A stretch of 64,000 nucleotides of DNA, taken from Candidatus Rokuibacteriota bacterium. Lineage in GTDB: Bacteria; Methylomirabilota; Methylomirabilia; Rokubacteriales; CSP1-6. Positions 9,199-17,597 of the stretch are shown in pieces. Each line of letters opens with the position of its first letter. The stretch's first letter is position 1. The notes below the pieces were generated by a model. The model was not told the DNA's origin. It did no database searches and saw only the letters and a program-made list of their open reading frames with translations. A program made the translations under genes and the position numbers. Location: NCBI GenBank assembly GCA_003220225.1, contig QHRU01000075.1, forward strand, positions 1-64,000, read 5' to 3'.

Positions 9199-9228
9199 AC
9201 TGTATGCCGCGCGCGGCGGCGGTGTCAA
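9199..9228 (-). promoter_or_regulatory. Sigma-70 promoter of the aminotransferase gene
   Basis: The minus strand carries -35 TTGACA (9228-9223), an 18-bp spacer and -10 TACAGT (9204-9199). The predicted start, near 9192, leaves a leader of only about nine nt before ATG 9183. The element shares spacer length, -10 and flanks with the promoter at 6960-6989, so the two may be co-regulated or duplicated. Confidence 0.7.
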
Positions 9229-9236
9229 CCGAAGGA

Positions 9237-10083
9237 TCACCCCGAGGGCTTGCCCGGGAGCCTCCAGATCTCGACGCCGTAGCTCAGGTTTCCGCCCGCC
9301 AGGTCCGACGTGATGGCCGCGAAGCCGGTGGCGTCGTCGGTGATCGCGACGGCATGGTACGCCTTCCCTCCCGACGCGACGATCCGTGACGACTTCCGCG
9401 ACACGTCGAAGAGGCGCATGCCGCGCCGGTCCCCGGTCGGCGCGAGCAATCGACCGTCGCCGGCGAACCGCAGCGAGCCCGCCGGCGGTCCGCTGGCCTC
9501 GGCATGGGCGTCGACGATCAGCTCGGCGCCCGTCGCCACGTCCCACACGTAGACGGTCCCCTCGATGGTGACTGCGGCGGCGCGCGAGCCATCGGGCGAG
9601 AGCGCCACCACGACCGCCCACACCTCTGGTGGCGGGACGCCGGGAGGCGGCCGCGGCCCCGGGCGGCGCGAGCGACTGACCGAGATGCGGCGGATCGGCG
9701 CCAGCGTCACCGCGTCCCAGAATGCTACCTCGCCCTCGTGCCCGGCGGTCAGCAGCCGCGTTCCATTCGCGGCCAGATCGAACGCGGTCAGGTTCTCGGG
9801 ATGGGGATTCGGCACCCGCGCCGTCTCCAGTCGCGTTGCGACGTCGAGGAGCAGCACCTCGCGCTCGCACATGACGGCGAGACGCGTACCCGAGCCGTCG
9901 AAGCGGAGCGCGAGACAGCGGCCCATGGGCACGGAGGCCAAGAAATCCACCGGGCGTGTTCACCTCGGCGACATCCGCGACCTTGGCGGCCATCACGGGA
10001 GCGAGCGCTGGTGGCGCCTCGCGGCCGCAGCCGATGACGAGCGTGGCCGTGGCGACGATCACCGGCAGAAGCCCGGTTTTCAC
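9237..10083 (-). pseudogene. WD40-like beta-propeller lipoprotein with a frameshift
   Basis: GTG 10083 overlaps the anti-sigma stop as GTGA and opens a lipoprotein signal (TGLLPVIVATATLVIGC) plus about 25 residues, ending at ...AEVNTP. The propeller continues one frame over as VDFLASVPMGRCLALRFDGS and runs to the stop at 9237 with repeats such as ALSPDGSRAAAV and VYVWDVATGAEL. A one-base difference near 9950-9957 (CCCGGTGG) would restore a single protein of about 280 residues. It is either a recent frameshift or a sequence error. Its place after the sigma/anti-sigma pair suggests an envelope protein of the same regulon. Confidence 0.72.
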
Positions 10084-10850
10084 TTCGACGCGAGGACGAT
10101 CGGGCCCGTCGGCGCCGGCGTGCCGCCCTCGGGCTCCAGCGTGACGGCGAAGACCCCGACCGCGCCGCGGGCGACCTCTGGCGCGATGCGGTGGGCGCTC
10201 CGGCCGCTCGCGTCGACGCCGAAGAGCCCGGCCGCGCGCGGGGTGCCGCCGCTGATCGTCCACAGCGCGTAGGTCTTGCCGGCGGGCGCGGGCGGCAGGC
10301 CGGCCACGAAGAGATGCCCGCCGCCGGCGTCGTTCCAGATCATCCGCCCGCTCGCGCTCGCGGCCGTGCCCTGGCCGCGCAGATCCACGACCCGGGTGGC
10401 CGGATCGCGCAAGAGCTCGACGGCGCCGCGATAGAGCGCGACCTGCTCCTGCAGCGCCGCCTCGTTGCGGGCGAGGCGCTCCTTGACGGCTGCCGTCTCG
10501 CGCGCCATCTGGCCGAGCCGCGCCTCGTAGCGCACGGCCACCCAGGTGGCGGTGAATCCCGCGGCCACCGCGGCGACGACCGCCGTGGCCGCCGCCCACG
10601 TGAGCCAGGCGCGGCGGCCGGCGCCGCGCGTGCGTTCCACGCGGCGCACGAGCGCCTCGCGCACGGCGGGAAGCGGAGTCTGAGGGCGCGCCGACAGCAT
10701 CGCGCGCGCGAGCGTGTCCTGCGCCTCCCGGACGGCGGCCTGGCACTCCGCGCAGCCCGGCAGGTGAGCCTCGAACTGCGCGAGGTCATCGCCGTCCAGC
10801 GCACCGGCCGCGTAGACCGCGGCCAGGGTCTCGAAGGGTTCGTGGCTCAC
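10080..10850 (-). CDS. Membrane anti-sigma factor, zinc-finger plus RskA-like domain
   Basis: This 256-residue protein probably holds the adjacent ECF sigma factor at the membrane. The N-terminus has a zinc-finger anti-sigma motif (HLPGCAECQ, an H-x3-C-x2-C pattern, about residues 27-35). One membrane span follows (WLTWAAATAVVAAVAAGFTA, about 83-105), then a short coiled stretch. The C-terminal RskA-type domain has KTYALWTISGGTPRAAGLFGVD. Start GTG 10850 overlaps the sigma stop (GTGA), giving coupled synthesis. Release would need proteolysis by factors not encoded here. Confidence 0.85.
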   Translation of the reverse strand: MSHEPFETLAAVYAAGALDGDDLAQFEAHLPGCAECQAAVREAQDTLARAMLSARPQTPLPAVREALVRRVERTRGAGRRAWLTWAAATAVVAAVAAGFTATWVAVRYEARLGQMARETAAVKERLARNEAALQEQVALYRGAVELLRDPATRVVDLRGQGTAASASGRMIWNDAGGGHLFVAGLPPAPAGKTYALWTISGGTPRAAGLFGVDASGRSAHRIAPEVARGAVGVFAVTLEPEGGTPAPTGPIVLASK

Positions 10851-11395
10851 GTGGGCGTCACCGCCTCGCGCAGCCGCGCCAGCGCCAGGCGGATGCGCGT
10901 CTTGACGGTGCCGAGCGGCTGCTCGAGCCGCTCGGCGATCTCCCGTTGTGTGAGGCCGGAATAATACGCGAGCTCGATGATCTCGCGCTGCGCCTGGGAG
11001 AGCTGCGCGAGAGCGCTCGCGACGAGCTGCCGCTCCTCCGCGCGCACCGCGGCGTCGCCGCCGGGCGGTGTGGGGGCGCCGACCGTGGCCTCGTCGACGG
11101 GTGCCACGAACGTCTCGCCACGCCGACGCACGGCGCGCACGCGGTCGATGGCGCGTGTCCGCGCGCGCGTGATGATCCAGGCCTCCGGCGTGCCGCGCGC
11201 CGAATCGTAGGCGGCGGCGCCGCGCCACGCTTCCCAGAAGACGTCCTGGAGCACGTCGGCCGCGTCGGCACGATCGCGCACGATGCGGAGCACGAAGGGA
11301 AAGACGAGCGGCGCATAGCGGTCGTAGAAGCGTGCGAACGCATCGCGGTCGCCTGCCGCCATGACCCTGATGAGGTCGCCCCCCGGCGTGCCCAT
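10847..11395 (-). CDS. ECF-type RNA polymerase sigma factor
   Basis: This 182-residue protein contains only regions 2 and 4. Region 2 (about 10-80) has FARFYDRYAPLVFPFVLRIV and DAADVLQDVFWEAWR. Region 4 (about 118-178) has LSQAQREIIELAYYSGLTQREIAERL and LGTVKTRIRLALARLR. It resembles the SigK/RskA-linked ECF branch, consistent with the RskA-like anti-sigma that overlaps it downstream. The ATG at 11395 has a GAGGGA ribosome site. A possible self-recognised promoter lies just upstream. Confidence 0.92.
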   Translation of the reverse strand: MGTPGGDLIRVMAAGDRDAFARFYDRYAPLVFPFVLRIVRDRADAADVLQDVFWEAWRGAAAYDSARGTPEAWIITRARTRAIDRVRAVRRRGETFVAPVDEATVGAPTPPGGDAAVRAEERQLVASALAQLSQAQREIIELAYYSGLTQREIAERLEQPLGTVKTRIRLALARLREAVTPT

Positions 11396-11429
11396 AGCCG
11401 TCCCTCAGTATCGCCGGTCTCGCTCTCTC

Positions 11430-11455
11430 TACGAATGGCCCGGCCTCGCCGGTTC
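11430..11455 (-). promoter_or_regulatory. Possible autoregulated ECF promoter
   Basis: On the minus strand, GAAC (11455-11452) and CGTA (11433-11430) are 18 bp apart. This resembles the GAAC...CGTC/CGTA form of many ECF promoters, and no convincing sigma-70 promoter lies in the gap. The spacing is slightly long, so support is modest. Confidence 0.3.
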
Positions 11456-11467
11456 ACCCGGTGATGC

Positions 11468-11473
11468 TATTCT
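11468..11473 (+). promoter_or_regulatory. Possible -10 element giving a leaderless ATP-grasp transcript
   Basis: TATTCT ends seven nt before GTG 11481, so a transcript from it would begin at or next to the start codon. No Shine-Dalgarno precedes that GTG. No good -35 hexamer is visible. Confidence 0.3.
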
Positions 11474-11480
11474 CTCGGCC

Positions 11481-12923
11481 GTGAAGTGGGTGTGCGACGG
11501 CGGTGCCGCGTTCGACGAGGCCTTCGATCGCGACGGCGATGCGCGTGCCCACTATCGCGGCATCGTGGGCGTGCTGGAGTCCTTCACGCAGGGCGAGGTC
11601 AGCCGGCGCGAGCGGCTGCAGAAGCTGGCGCTCATGGACCAGGGCATCACGTTCACGGTCTACGGCGAGAAGGAAGGGCTCGAGCGGATCTTCCCCTTCG
11701 ACTTCGTGCCGCGCGTCGTCACCGCGCGCGAGTGGGAACGGCTCGAGGCAGGGCTCGTCCAGCGCGTCACCGCGCTCAACCTCTTCATCGCCGACGTCTA
11801 CGGCGAGCAGAAGTGCCTCAAGGACAACGTGCTGCCGCCCGCGCTCCTGCTCTCGCGCAAGGAGTACAAGCGCGAGCTGCTCAACGTGCGGCCGCCGCGC
11901 GGCGTCTACACGCACGTCGTCGGCACCGACATCATCCGCGATGACCGCGGCGAGTTCCTGGTGCTGGAGGACAACTGCCGCTGCCCGAGCGGCGTCTCCT
12001 ACGTGCTCGAGAACCGCAACCTCATGACGCGCGTGTTCCCCGAGCTGTTCGGCCCCTACCCGGTGCGTCCGATCAAGGACTATCCGAACCTCCTGCTCGA
12101 CGCGCTGCTGCACGCGGCCCCGCGCACCGCCGAGAGCCCGGTGGCGGTCGTGCTCTCGCCCGGCATCCACAACTCGGCGTTCTTCGAGCACTCGTTCCTC
12201 GCGCGCGAGATGGGGACGACGCTCGTGGAGGGGCGCGACCTCCTCGTCGAGGACAACTACGTGTTCATGCGCACGACGCGCGGACGGCAGCGCGTGGACG
12301 TCGTCTACCGCCGCATCGACGAGGACTTCCTCGATCCGCTCGTGTTCCGGCGCGACAGCCTGCTCGGCGTGCCGGGCCTGCTCAACGCCTACCGGGCGGG
12401 CAACGTGGCCATCGCCAACGCTCCCGGCGCCGGCGTGGCCGACGACAAGTCCGTCTACGCCTTCATGCCGCAGCTCATCAAGTACTACCTCGGCGAGGAG
12501 GCGCGGCTCGGGCAGGTGCCGACGTACCTCGGCTTCCGGCGCGAGGACTTCGCCTTCATGCGCGAGCACGCGGCCGAGCTGGTGATCAAGACCACCGGCG
12601 ATTCCGGCGGCTACAACGTGCTCATGGGGCCGTTCGCGACGCGCACGGAGATCGACGCCTACGTCGCGCGCATGCGCAAGGAGCCGACGAACTACATCGC
12701 GCAGCCCCTCGTGGAGCTGTCCACCCACCCGACCTACGTCGACGGCCGCTTCGGGCCGCGGCGCATCGACCTGCGGCCCTTCATTCTCTTTGGCGACGGC
12801 GTGCGCGTCCTGCCCGGCGGTCTGACGCGGGTGGCGCTGCGCAAGGGCTCGTACGTCGTGAACTCCTCCCAGGGCGGCGGCAGCAAGGACACCTGGGTGC
12901 TCGCGCCCCGGCGCGGCGGCTGA
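11481..12923 (+). CDS. Circularly permuted ATP-grasp protein (DUF404/DUF407 type)
   Basis: This 480-residue cytoplasmic protein belongs to the circularly permuted ATP-grasp family, predicted to form amide or peptide bonds by an acyl-phosphate route. Visible marks are ERIFPFDFVPRV, the RPPRGVYTHVVGTDIIRDD segment, FLVLEDNCRCPSGVSYVLENR with acidic metal-binding residues, VIKTTGDSGGYNVLMGP, and RRIDLRPFILFGDGVRVLPGG at the C-terminus. The start at GTG 11481 matches where family similarity begins. Its stop overlaps the alpha-E start as TGATG. The ATP-grasp/alpha-E/transglutaminase trio is widespread, but its substrate is not established. Confidence 0.9.
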   Translation: MKWVCDGGAAFDEAFDRDGDARAHYRGIVGVLESFTQGEVSRRERLQKLALMDQGITFTVYGEKEGLERIFPFDFVPRVVTAREWERLEAGLVQRVTALNLFIADVYGEQKCLKDNVLPPALLLSRKEYKRELLNVRPPRGVYTHVVGTDIIRDDRGEFLVLEDNCRCPSGVSYVLENRNLMTRVFPELFGPYPVRPIKDYPNLLLDALLHAAPRTAESPVAVVLSPGIHNSAFFEHSFLAREMGTTLVEGRDLLVEDNYVFMRTTRGRQRVDVVYRRIDEDFLDPLVFRRDSLLGVPGLLNAYRAGNVAIANAPGAGVADDKSVYAFMPQLIKYYLGEEARLGQVPTYLGFRREDFAFMREHAAELVIKTTGDSGGYNVLMGPFATRTEIDAYVARMRKEPTNYIAQPLVELSTHPTYVDGRFGPRRIDLRPFILFGDGVRVLPGGLTRVALRKGSYVVNSSQGGGSKDTWVLAPRRGG

Positions 12924-13867
12924 TGCTCTCCCGCGTCGCCGACGCCGTCTACTGGATGGGGCGCTATCTCGAGCGCGCGGAGAACATCACGCGCCTGCTG
13001 CTCGTGACCGACGACTTCGCGACCGAGACGCAGGGCTTCGCGGAGGACCTCGCCCAGACGGCGTGGAAGGACGTCCTCGCCATCCTGCCCTCCGCCGAGC
13101 TGACGCGTCCGGTGTCCGCGTTCGCGCCGCTCTCCCTGCCATATCTGCAAGCCTTCTTCGTGGACGGCAAGAACCCGTACTCCGTCCACTACTCGCTGCG
13201 CAAGGCGCGCGAGAACGCGCGCGCGGTGCGGGAGGCGCTCACGGTCGAGGTGTTCATGTCCATCAACGAGACGTTTCGCGCGGTGGAGGCGCACGGCGAG
13301 CGCCGCCCCGACGCGACCGGCCTGCGCGACGCGCTCGCCTCGACGCACAAAGGCCTGTTCGGCATCATCGGCGCGATCGAGAGCACGTTCACCCGCGACG
13401 AGGCGTGGCACTTCTTCAAGCTCGGCGCGGCGCTCGAGCGGATCTACCGCACCGCGCTGATCCTGCGCGCCAAGCTGCCGGCCCTCACCGGCGGCGCGCG
13501 CCCCGACCAGCCCCTCTACTACACGCAGTGGCGGAGCCTGCTGCGCAGCGTCTCCTCGCTCGAGAACTACCGCCGGGCGCGCGGCGCGGGCATGGAGGGC
13601 GACCTCGTCGTCACCTTCCTGCTGTTCGACCCGTACTCGCCGCGCTCGCTGCGGGCAGCGAGCGCCGCCATCAAGGATTGCCTCGAGCGCATCGCCGTCG
13701 ACGGCGAGCTTTCGCCGGCGGCGCGGCTGGCCGGCAAGCTACACGCGGATCTCTCGTACGACGACGAGCGCTCGGCGCGACGCGCGTCGGCCGCCTTCCT
13801 CGACCGCGTGGTGGACACGGTGACGCGGACGCACGAGGCTCTCACCGCGCAGTACTTCGTGTCCTGA
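12923..13867 (+). CDS. Alpha-E domain protein (DUF403)
   Basis: This is a 314-residue, mostly helical protein. It has the family N-terminus SRVADAVYWMGRYLERAENI and the conserved VEVFMSINETFRAVE and DEAWHFFKLGAALERIYRTA segments with regularly spaced acidic and Arg residues. The biochemical role is unknown. It almost always sits beside the permuted ATP-grasp and transglutaminase genes, as here, and is inferred to be a partner in the same modification. The ATG overlaps the upstream stop. Confidence 0.9.
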   Translation: MLSRVADAVYWMGRYLERAENITRLLLVTDDFATETQGFAEDLAQTAWKDVLAILPSAELTRPVSAFAPLSLPYLQAFFVDGKNPYSVHYSLRKARENARAVREALTVEVFMSINETFRAVEAHGERRPDATGLRDALASTHKGLFGIIGAIESTFTRDEAWHFFKLGAALERIYRTALILRAKLPALTGGARPDQPLYYTQWRSLLRSVSSLENYRRARGAGMEGDLVVTFLLFDPYSPRSLRAASAAIKDCLERIAVDGELSPAARLAGKLHADLSYDDERSARRASAAFLDRVVDTVTRTHEALTAQYFVS

Positions 13868-13869
13868 CC

Positions 13870-14838
13870 ATGCGACTGGAGGTCGAGCACGCCTTCGCGT
13901 TCGAGTACGACGGCTACATCAGCGAGTCGTTCCTCGAGCTGCGCGTGCAGCCGAAGACGACGCCGACGCAGACCGTCCTGTCGTTCACGCTCGCCGTCGG
14001 CCCCCGCGCGCGCGTCTACCGGTACGTCGATTGGAACGACAACGTCACCCACCACTTCACCATCACCAAGTTCCACGACCGCATCGAGGTGACGGCGACC
14101 TCGCTCGTCGAGACCCGGCCGGCGCCGGTGGCGCTCGCCGACCTCGGCCCACCGGCGGGAGCCGGCGAGGTGCCCTACCCGCTGCTCGACTACCTCGCCT
14201 TCGACGGGCCGGTGCGGCTGACGCCGGCGCTGCGCGCCGCCCACGGCGCGCTGGCGGTGCCGCGCGGGGCCCCGCTCGACGAGCAGGTCCTCGCCATGGG
14301 CCGGGCGCTGCGGGGTCGTTTCGAATACCAGAAGGACGTCACGCGCTACGACTCGACGACCGAGGACTTCCTCAAGCTCGGCCAGGGCGTGTGCCAGGAC
14401 TTCGCCCACCTGATGCTCGGCTGGCTGCGTCTGAGCGGCATCCCCTGCCGCTACGTCAGCGGCTACCTGCACGTGGACTACAGGAAGCGCGAGCCCTCGC
14501 AGAGCCACGCCTGGGTCGAGTTCCACGCGCCGTCGGCGGGCTGGGTGGCGTTCGATCCGACGCACGGCCGGCCCGTCGACGAGCGCTACGTCGTCGTCGG
14601 CCACGGCCGTCACTACGACGACGTGCCGCCGAACAAGGGCATCTATCGCGGGACGGCACGCGAGACGCTCGCGGCCGAGGTCTACACGCGGCTCGTCACC
14701 GGCACGGCGATCCCGCGCCTCAGCGAGGACGTGCGGGCGATCGATCTGAAGGTGTTCGCGGCGGCGCCCGCGCGGCGCCCCGCGCCGGCCGTGCCGTCGG
14801 CGGCCGAGGAGCAGGCGCAGCAGCAACAGCAGCAGTGA
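13870..14838 (+). CDS. Transglutaminase-like cysteine peptidase
   Basis: This 322-residue protein has an N-terminal beta domain (about 1-150) and a transglutaminase-like fold (about 155-270). The triad is visible: Cys in GQGVCQDFAHLMLGWLR, His in SQSHAWVEFHAP and Asp in VAFDPTHGRPVD. The family includes peptidases and amidases as well as cross-linking enzymes. In this gene trio it is thought to cleave what the ATP-grasp enzyme joins, or the reverse, by inference. The C-terminus ends in a run of glutamines. The start lies two nt after the alpha-E stop. No signal peptide is seen, so it is probably cytoplasmic. Confidence 0.9.
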   Translation: MRLEVEHAFAFEYDGYISESFLELRVQPKTTPTQTVLSFTLAVGPRARVYRYVDWNDNVTHHFTITKFHDRIEVTATSLVETRPAPVALADLGPPAGAGEVPYPLLDYLAFDGPVRLTPALRAAHGALAVPRGAPLDEQVLAMGRALRGRFEYQKDVTRYDSTTEDFLKLGQGVCQDFAHLMLGWLRLSGIPCRYVSGYLHVDYRKREPSQSHAWVEFHAPSAGWVAFDPTHGRPVDERYVVVGHGRHYDDVPPNKGIYRGTARETLAAEVYTRLVTGTAIPRLSEDVRAIDLKVFAAAPARRPAPAVPSAAEEQAQQQQQQ

Positions 14839-15329
14839 CCGCGCCTCTCACCGCAGACGACTGGATCGCGCGGCTCGGATTGATCCGCCATCCCGAGGGC
14901 GGCTGGTACCGCGAGACCTATCGCTCGTCCGAGCGGATCGAGCGCGCTGCCCTGCCGCCTCGCTTCGGCGGCCCCCGCGCCTTCAGCACGGCCATCTACT
15001 ATCTGCTGCGCGCCGGCGAGCGCTCCGCGCTCCACCGCATCAAGTCGGACGAGGTCTGGCACCACTACGCCGGCGATGCCGTCGAGCTGTGGTTGCTGGA
15101 GGAGCCGGGTGGAGCACGCCAGGTGCGGCTGGGCGGCGACGGCGAGCCGCAAGTCATCGTCCCCGCCGGCGTGTGGTACGGCGCGCGGGTCGTCGACGGC
15201 GGCGCCTACGCGCTGATGGGCGGCACCGTCGCGCCCGGCTTCGACTTCGCCGACTTCGAGCTGGCCGACCGCGCGGCGCTGATCGCGACGTGCCCAGGAG
15301 AGCGCGCGATCATCGAGACCCTGACATGA
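14835..15329 (+). CDS. Cupin-fold protein of the DUF985 family
   Basis: The product is a 164-residue single-domain cupin. Family marks are LGLIRHPEGGWYRETYRS, STAIYYLLRAGERSALHRIKSDE, WHHYAGDAVELWLL and AGVWYGARVVDGGAYALMGGTVAPGFDFADFE. The conserved His and Glu residues could hold a metal or a sugar-nucleotide-like ligand; no activity is firmly assigned to the family. GTG 14835 overlaps the transglutaminase stop (GTGA), placing it in the ATP-grasp operon. Confidence 0.88.
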   Translation: MTAPLTADDWIARLGLIRHPEGGWYRETYRSSERIERAALPPRFGGPRAFSTAIYYLLRAGERSALHRIKSDEVWHHYAGDAVELWLLEEPGGARQVRLGGDGEPQVIVPAGVWYGARVVDGGAYALMGGTVAPGFDFADFELADRAALIATCPGERAIIETLT

Positions 15330-15658
15330 GCAACCTCTTCGACGACGTGCCGCGGACACGGCCGGTGGAGAAGATCGACGTGCTGCTCGAGACGCCGGGC
15401 GTGAGGCTCGAGCGCATCGTCTCGACCGGCCACGTCACTCCGCCCGGTCAATGGTACGACCAGGGTCGCGACGAGTGGGTGGTGGTGCTGCGCGGCCGCG
15501 CGCGATTACGCTTCGAGGGCGAGCCGGAGCCGCGCGAGCTCGGCGTCGGCGATCACGTGCTCATCCCCGCCCACACCCGCCACCGCGTGGAGTGGACCGA
15601 TCCCACCACGCCGACCGTGTGGCTCGCCCTGTACTACCGGCCGTCCGATCGGGCGTGA
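15326..15658 (+). CDS. Small cupin 2 domain protein
   Basis: This is a 110-residue cupin with the barrel signature WVVVLRGRARLRFEGE...ELGVGDHVLIPAHTRHRVEWT, including the motif 2 PAHTRHRV histidines. ATG 15326 overlaps the preceding cupin stop as ATGA, so it is the fifth and last gene of the operon. The role is unknown; it could be an isomerase or a binding protein. Two consecutive unrelated cupins after the ATP-grasp trio are not a standard part of that cluster as I know it. Confidence 0.87.
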   Translation: MSNLFDDVPRTRPVEKIDVLLETPGVRLERIVSTGHVTPPGQWYDQGRDEWVVVLRGRARLRFEGEPEPRELGVGDHVLIPAHTRHRVEWTDPTTPTVWLALYYRPSDRA

Positions 15659-15714
15659 TATGGCGCCAGGGCGGTCGATCGCGCGCACGGTCCAATCGCA
15701 GCACATGATCGGTT

Positions 15715-17049
15715 TCATTGGGTGGAGGCGGCCAGCGGATGCAACACGTCGATCGCCCATCCGACGTCCAGACGTTCTCCCAGCCAGCCAGGCATCGCCG
15801 TTCGCGCGTGCAGGTGAAGCCCGTGCGCATCGTGCTGCGCTCGTAGCGCGTGGACGGGATCGCGGGGCACCGCCGCCGGAGGCGGAACTTCAGGCACGAG
15901 CCGGCCGTCCGGGCGCCGGAAGCTCAGCTCCCCGTCCGGTTGGCGGTCCATCTCGTAGCCCTCTTCGTGGACCGCGCGGTGGTGCCGACGGCAGAGCAGG
16001 GCGAGGTTCGAGAGCGTGGTAGGCCCGCCTTGCGCCCAATGCCGGATGTGATGCCCTTGGCCGAAAGGAAGCCCACAGCCCGGGAAGCGGCAGCCGCGAT
16101 CGCGATGGTCAAGCGCGCGTCGTAACGCCGGCGGAATCGTCCGCGTCCGCGCACCGACTTCCATGACCTGGCCATCCGGAGCGTGTCGCATCACCACGCG
16201 GGTCGCATCGCAGGCGAGGCGCTGAGCCGTTCCCGAGGAAACGTGCGCGCCGTCCTTGAGGACGGACTGGCCGGGCGCATCCGCGTCCGCCAGGACCGGG
16301 GCATCCACGTGGACCACCACCTGGTAGCGTTCTCCCGGTGCACCGGGATCGATGCCGTGGTGGAGCGCCGTCTCCGCGACGAGGGCCAAAGCGTCCGCCT
16401 GCTGCTGCGCCATGGTAGGCGTTTCCGCGAAGCCGTCCTCGGCGTCCATCGAGCGCGCCCGCTGGTACAACGTCTCGCGCGCCGCGGCCAGCGCCTGCAC
16501 GAGCACGGCGCCGACCTCCGGCGCCAGTCGCCCGCGGATGACGACCATACCGTCTTCGTCCTGATACACGTGCAGCGCCCGGATCGCGTGGCGCCGTGCG
16601 GTCTCCCGGGCTTCGGCCTGCCGGTCGACCAGGCGCCAGCCGCGGACGATGCGCTCCACGTGTTCGGCAGTGCCGGCCTTGCCAACCGCAAGCAGCCGCT
16701 CTTCCGTCTCAGGGGTGGCGACGCGCGTCAGCGCGCGGACCTTCGAGTACGACAGCTCACCGCGGGCGAGCGCCTGCGCCAGCCGCGGCAGCGTACCCAG
16801 CGCCCGCGCCACCCGGACGCGTTCGCGGGCGGCGCCCCGGTCGAGCCCGACGCGCCACGACAGCCAGGCAGCGCAGGAGAGGAACCCCGTGTTCCAGCCG
16901 CCGCGGGCGTCGAACTCGCGGATCAGATCGAGCAGGCGCGCGGTGGCCGCGTCGAGGTGGGCGCACAGCACGGCGATCTCGTCGCCCAGCCGCTCCACCT
17001 CGAGCACCGGCTCAGGAGTCGGAAGAAAGGCAGGAGTATCGATGTTCAT
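15715..17049 (-). CDS. DUF222 plus HNH endonuclease domain protein (13E12-repeat type)
   Basis: The protein has 444 residues. The N-terminal DUF222 region (about 10-250) includes SCAAWLSWRVGLDRGAARERV and ARGELSYSKVRALTRVATPE. The C-terminal HNH nuclease domain (about 325-375) has CRFPGCGLPFGQGHHIRHWA, then GGPTTLSNLALLCRRHHRAVHE, with paired Cys and metal-binding His. These proteins are best known as multicopy families in Actinobacteria but also occur in GC-rich soil bacteria. Their targets are unknown, and they are often viewed as mobile or selfish genes. GGAGG lies upstream of ATG 17049. It appears monocistronic. Confidence 0.9.
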   Translation of the reverse strand: MNIDTPAFLPTPEPVLEVERLGDEIAVLCAHLDAATARLLDLIREFDARGGWNTGFLSCAAWLSWRVGLDRGAARERVRVARALGTLPRLAQALARGELSYSKVRALTRVATPETEERLLAVGKAGTAEHVERIVRGWRLVDRQAEARETARRHAIRALHVYQDEDGMVVIRGRLAPEVGAVLVQALAAARETLYQRARSMDAEDGFAETPTMAQQQADALALVAETALHHGIDPGAPGERYQVVVHVDAPVLADADAPGQSVLKDGAHVSSGTAQRLACDATRVVMRHAPDGQVMEVGARTRTIPPALRRALDHRDRGCRFPGCGLPFGQGHHIRHWAQGGPTTLSNLALLCRRHHRAVHEEGYEMDRQPDGELSFRRPDGRLVPEVPPPAAVPRDPVHALRAQHDAHGLHLHARTAMPGWLGERLDVGWAIDVLHPLAASTQ

Positions 17050-17278
17050 CGGCGAGATCCTCCATGGCTCTGCGCCGAATCTACACCCTGATTTTCAGCG
17101 TCTCTGGCGCCTCCACGACCGGCGATTGCACGGCGATCATGATTTTTCGCTGGGACACAGCCGCACGAGCCTTGCGGCCTCGTTGCAGCCCGCTGGACGC
17201 GCTTCCGCCAAGCGTTGGCGACTTACCGCCAGCGGCGACGGTGAAGGCTGTCAAGCGAAATCGTCGCTGAAAAGTGAT

Positions 17279-17559
17279 CTAACCGGCGGTGGTGAGGCGG
17301 TCGATGAGGCGCAGCAGCCGATGCTGCGCGAACGCCGTCATCAGCAGCGCGACCCCGAGCGTCATCAGCGCGGACGAGACGAAGAAGCGGGCGATGAACA
17401 GCATGAACCGCGCGGTCGCGTCCGTCTGAAACGCGAGCGTCTCGCCTCATCCGCGGCCGGCGTGTTCACCAACCGATCGGCCGCCCAGACCCCGTAGAGC
17501 CCGCCGGCGAGCAGGAGCGCGGCGCCGACGACGAGCAACACGCGGTTCCACGCTCGCAC
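17279..17559 (-). pseudogene. Small two-span membrane protein, frameshifted
   Basis: From GTG 17559 the frame gives VRAWNRVLLVVGAALLLAGG with one membrane span and then RLVNTPAADEA. A second hydrophobic segment follows in another frame (TLAFQTDATARFMLFIARFF, then VSSALMTLGVALLMTAFAQH) down to the TAG at 17279. A TGA blocks that frame just before the junction, so a one-base change near 17445 is needed to join the halves into about 92 residues. The family is not recognised. It follows the PaaK-like gene by about 40 nt. Confidence 0.55.
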
Positions 17560-17597
17560 ACGCGCGATCCGCCCGGCGTCCGTCGGGCCGAGCACGG

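Noticed and set aside
7858-10746. A 962-codon frame through the aminotransferase and two upstream genes
   Set aside because: It is three things in one open frame: part of the anti-sigma region out of frame, the N-terminus of the propeller lipoprotein, and the aminotransferase, which starts at 9183.
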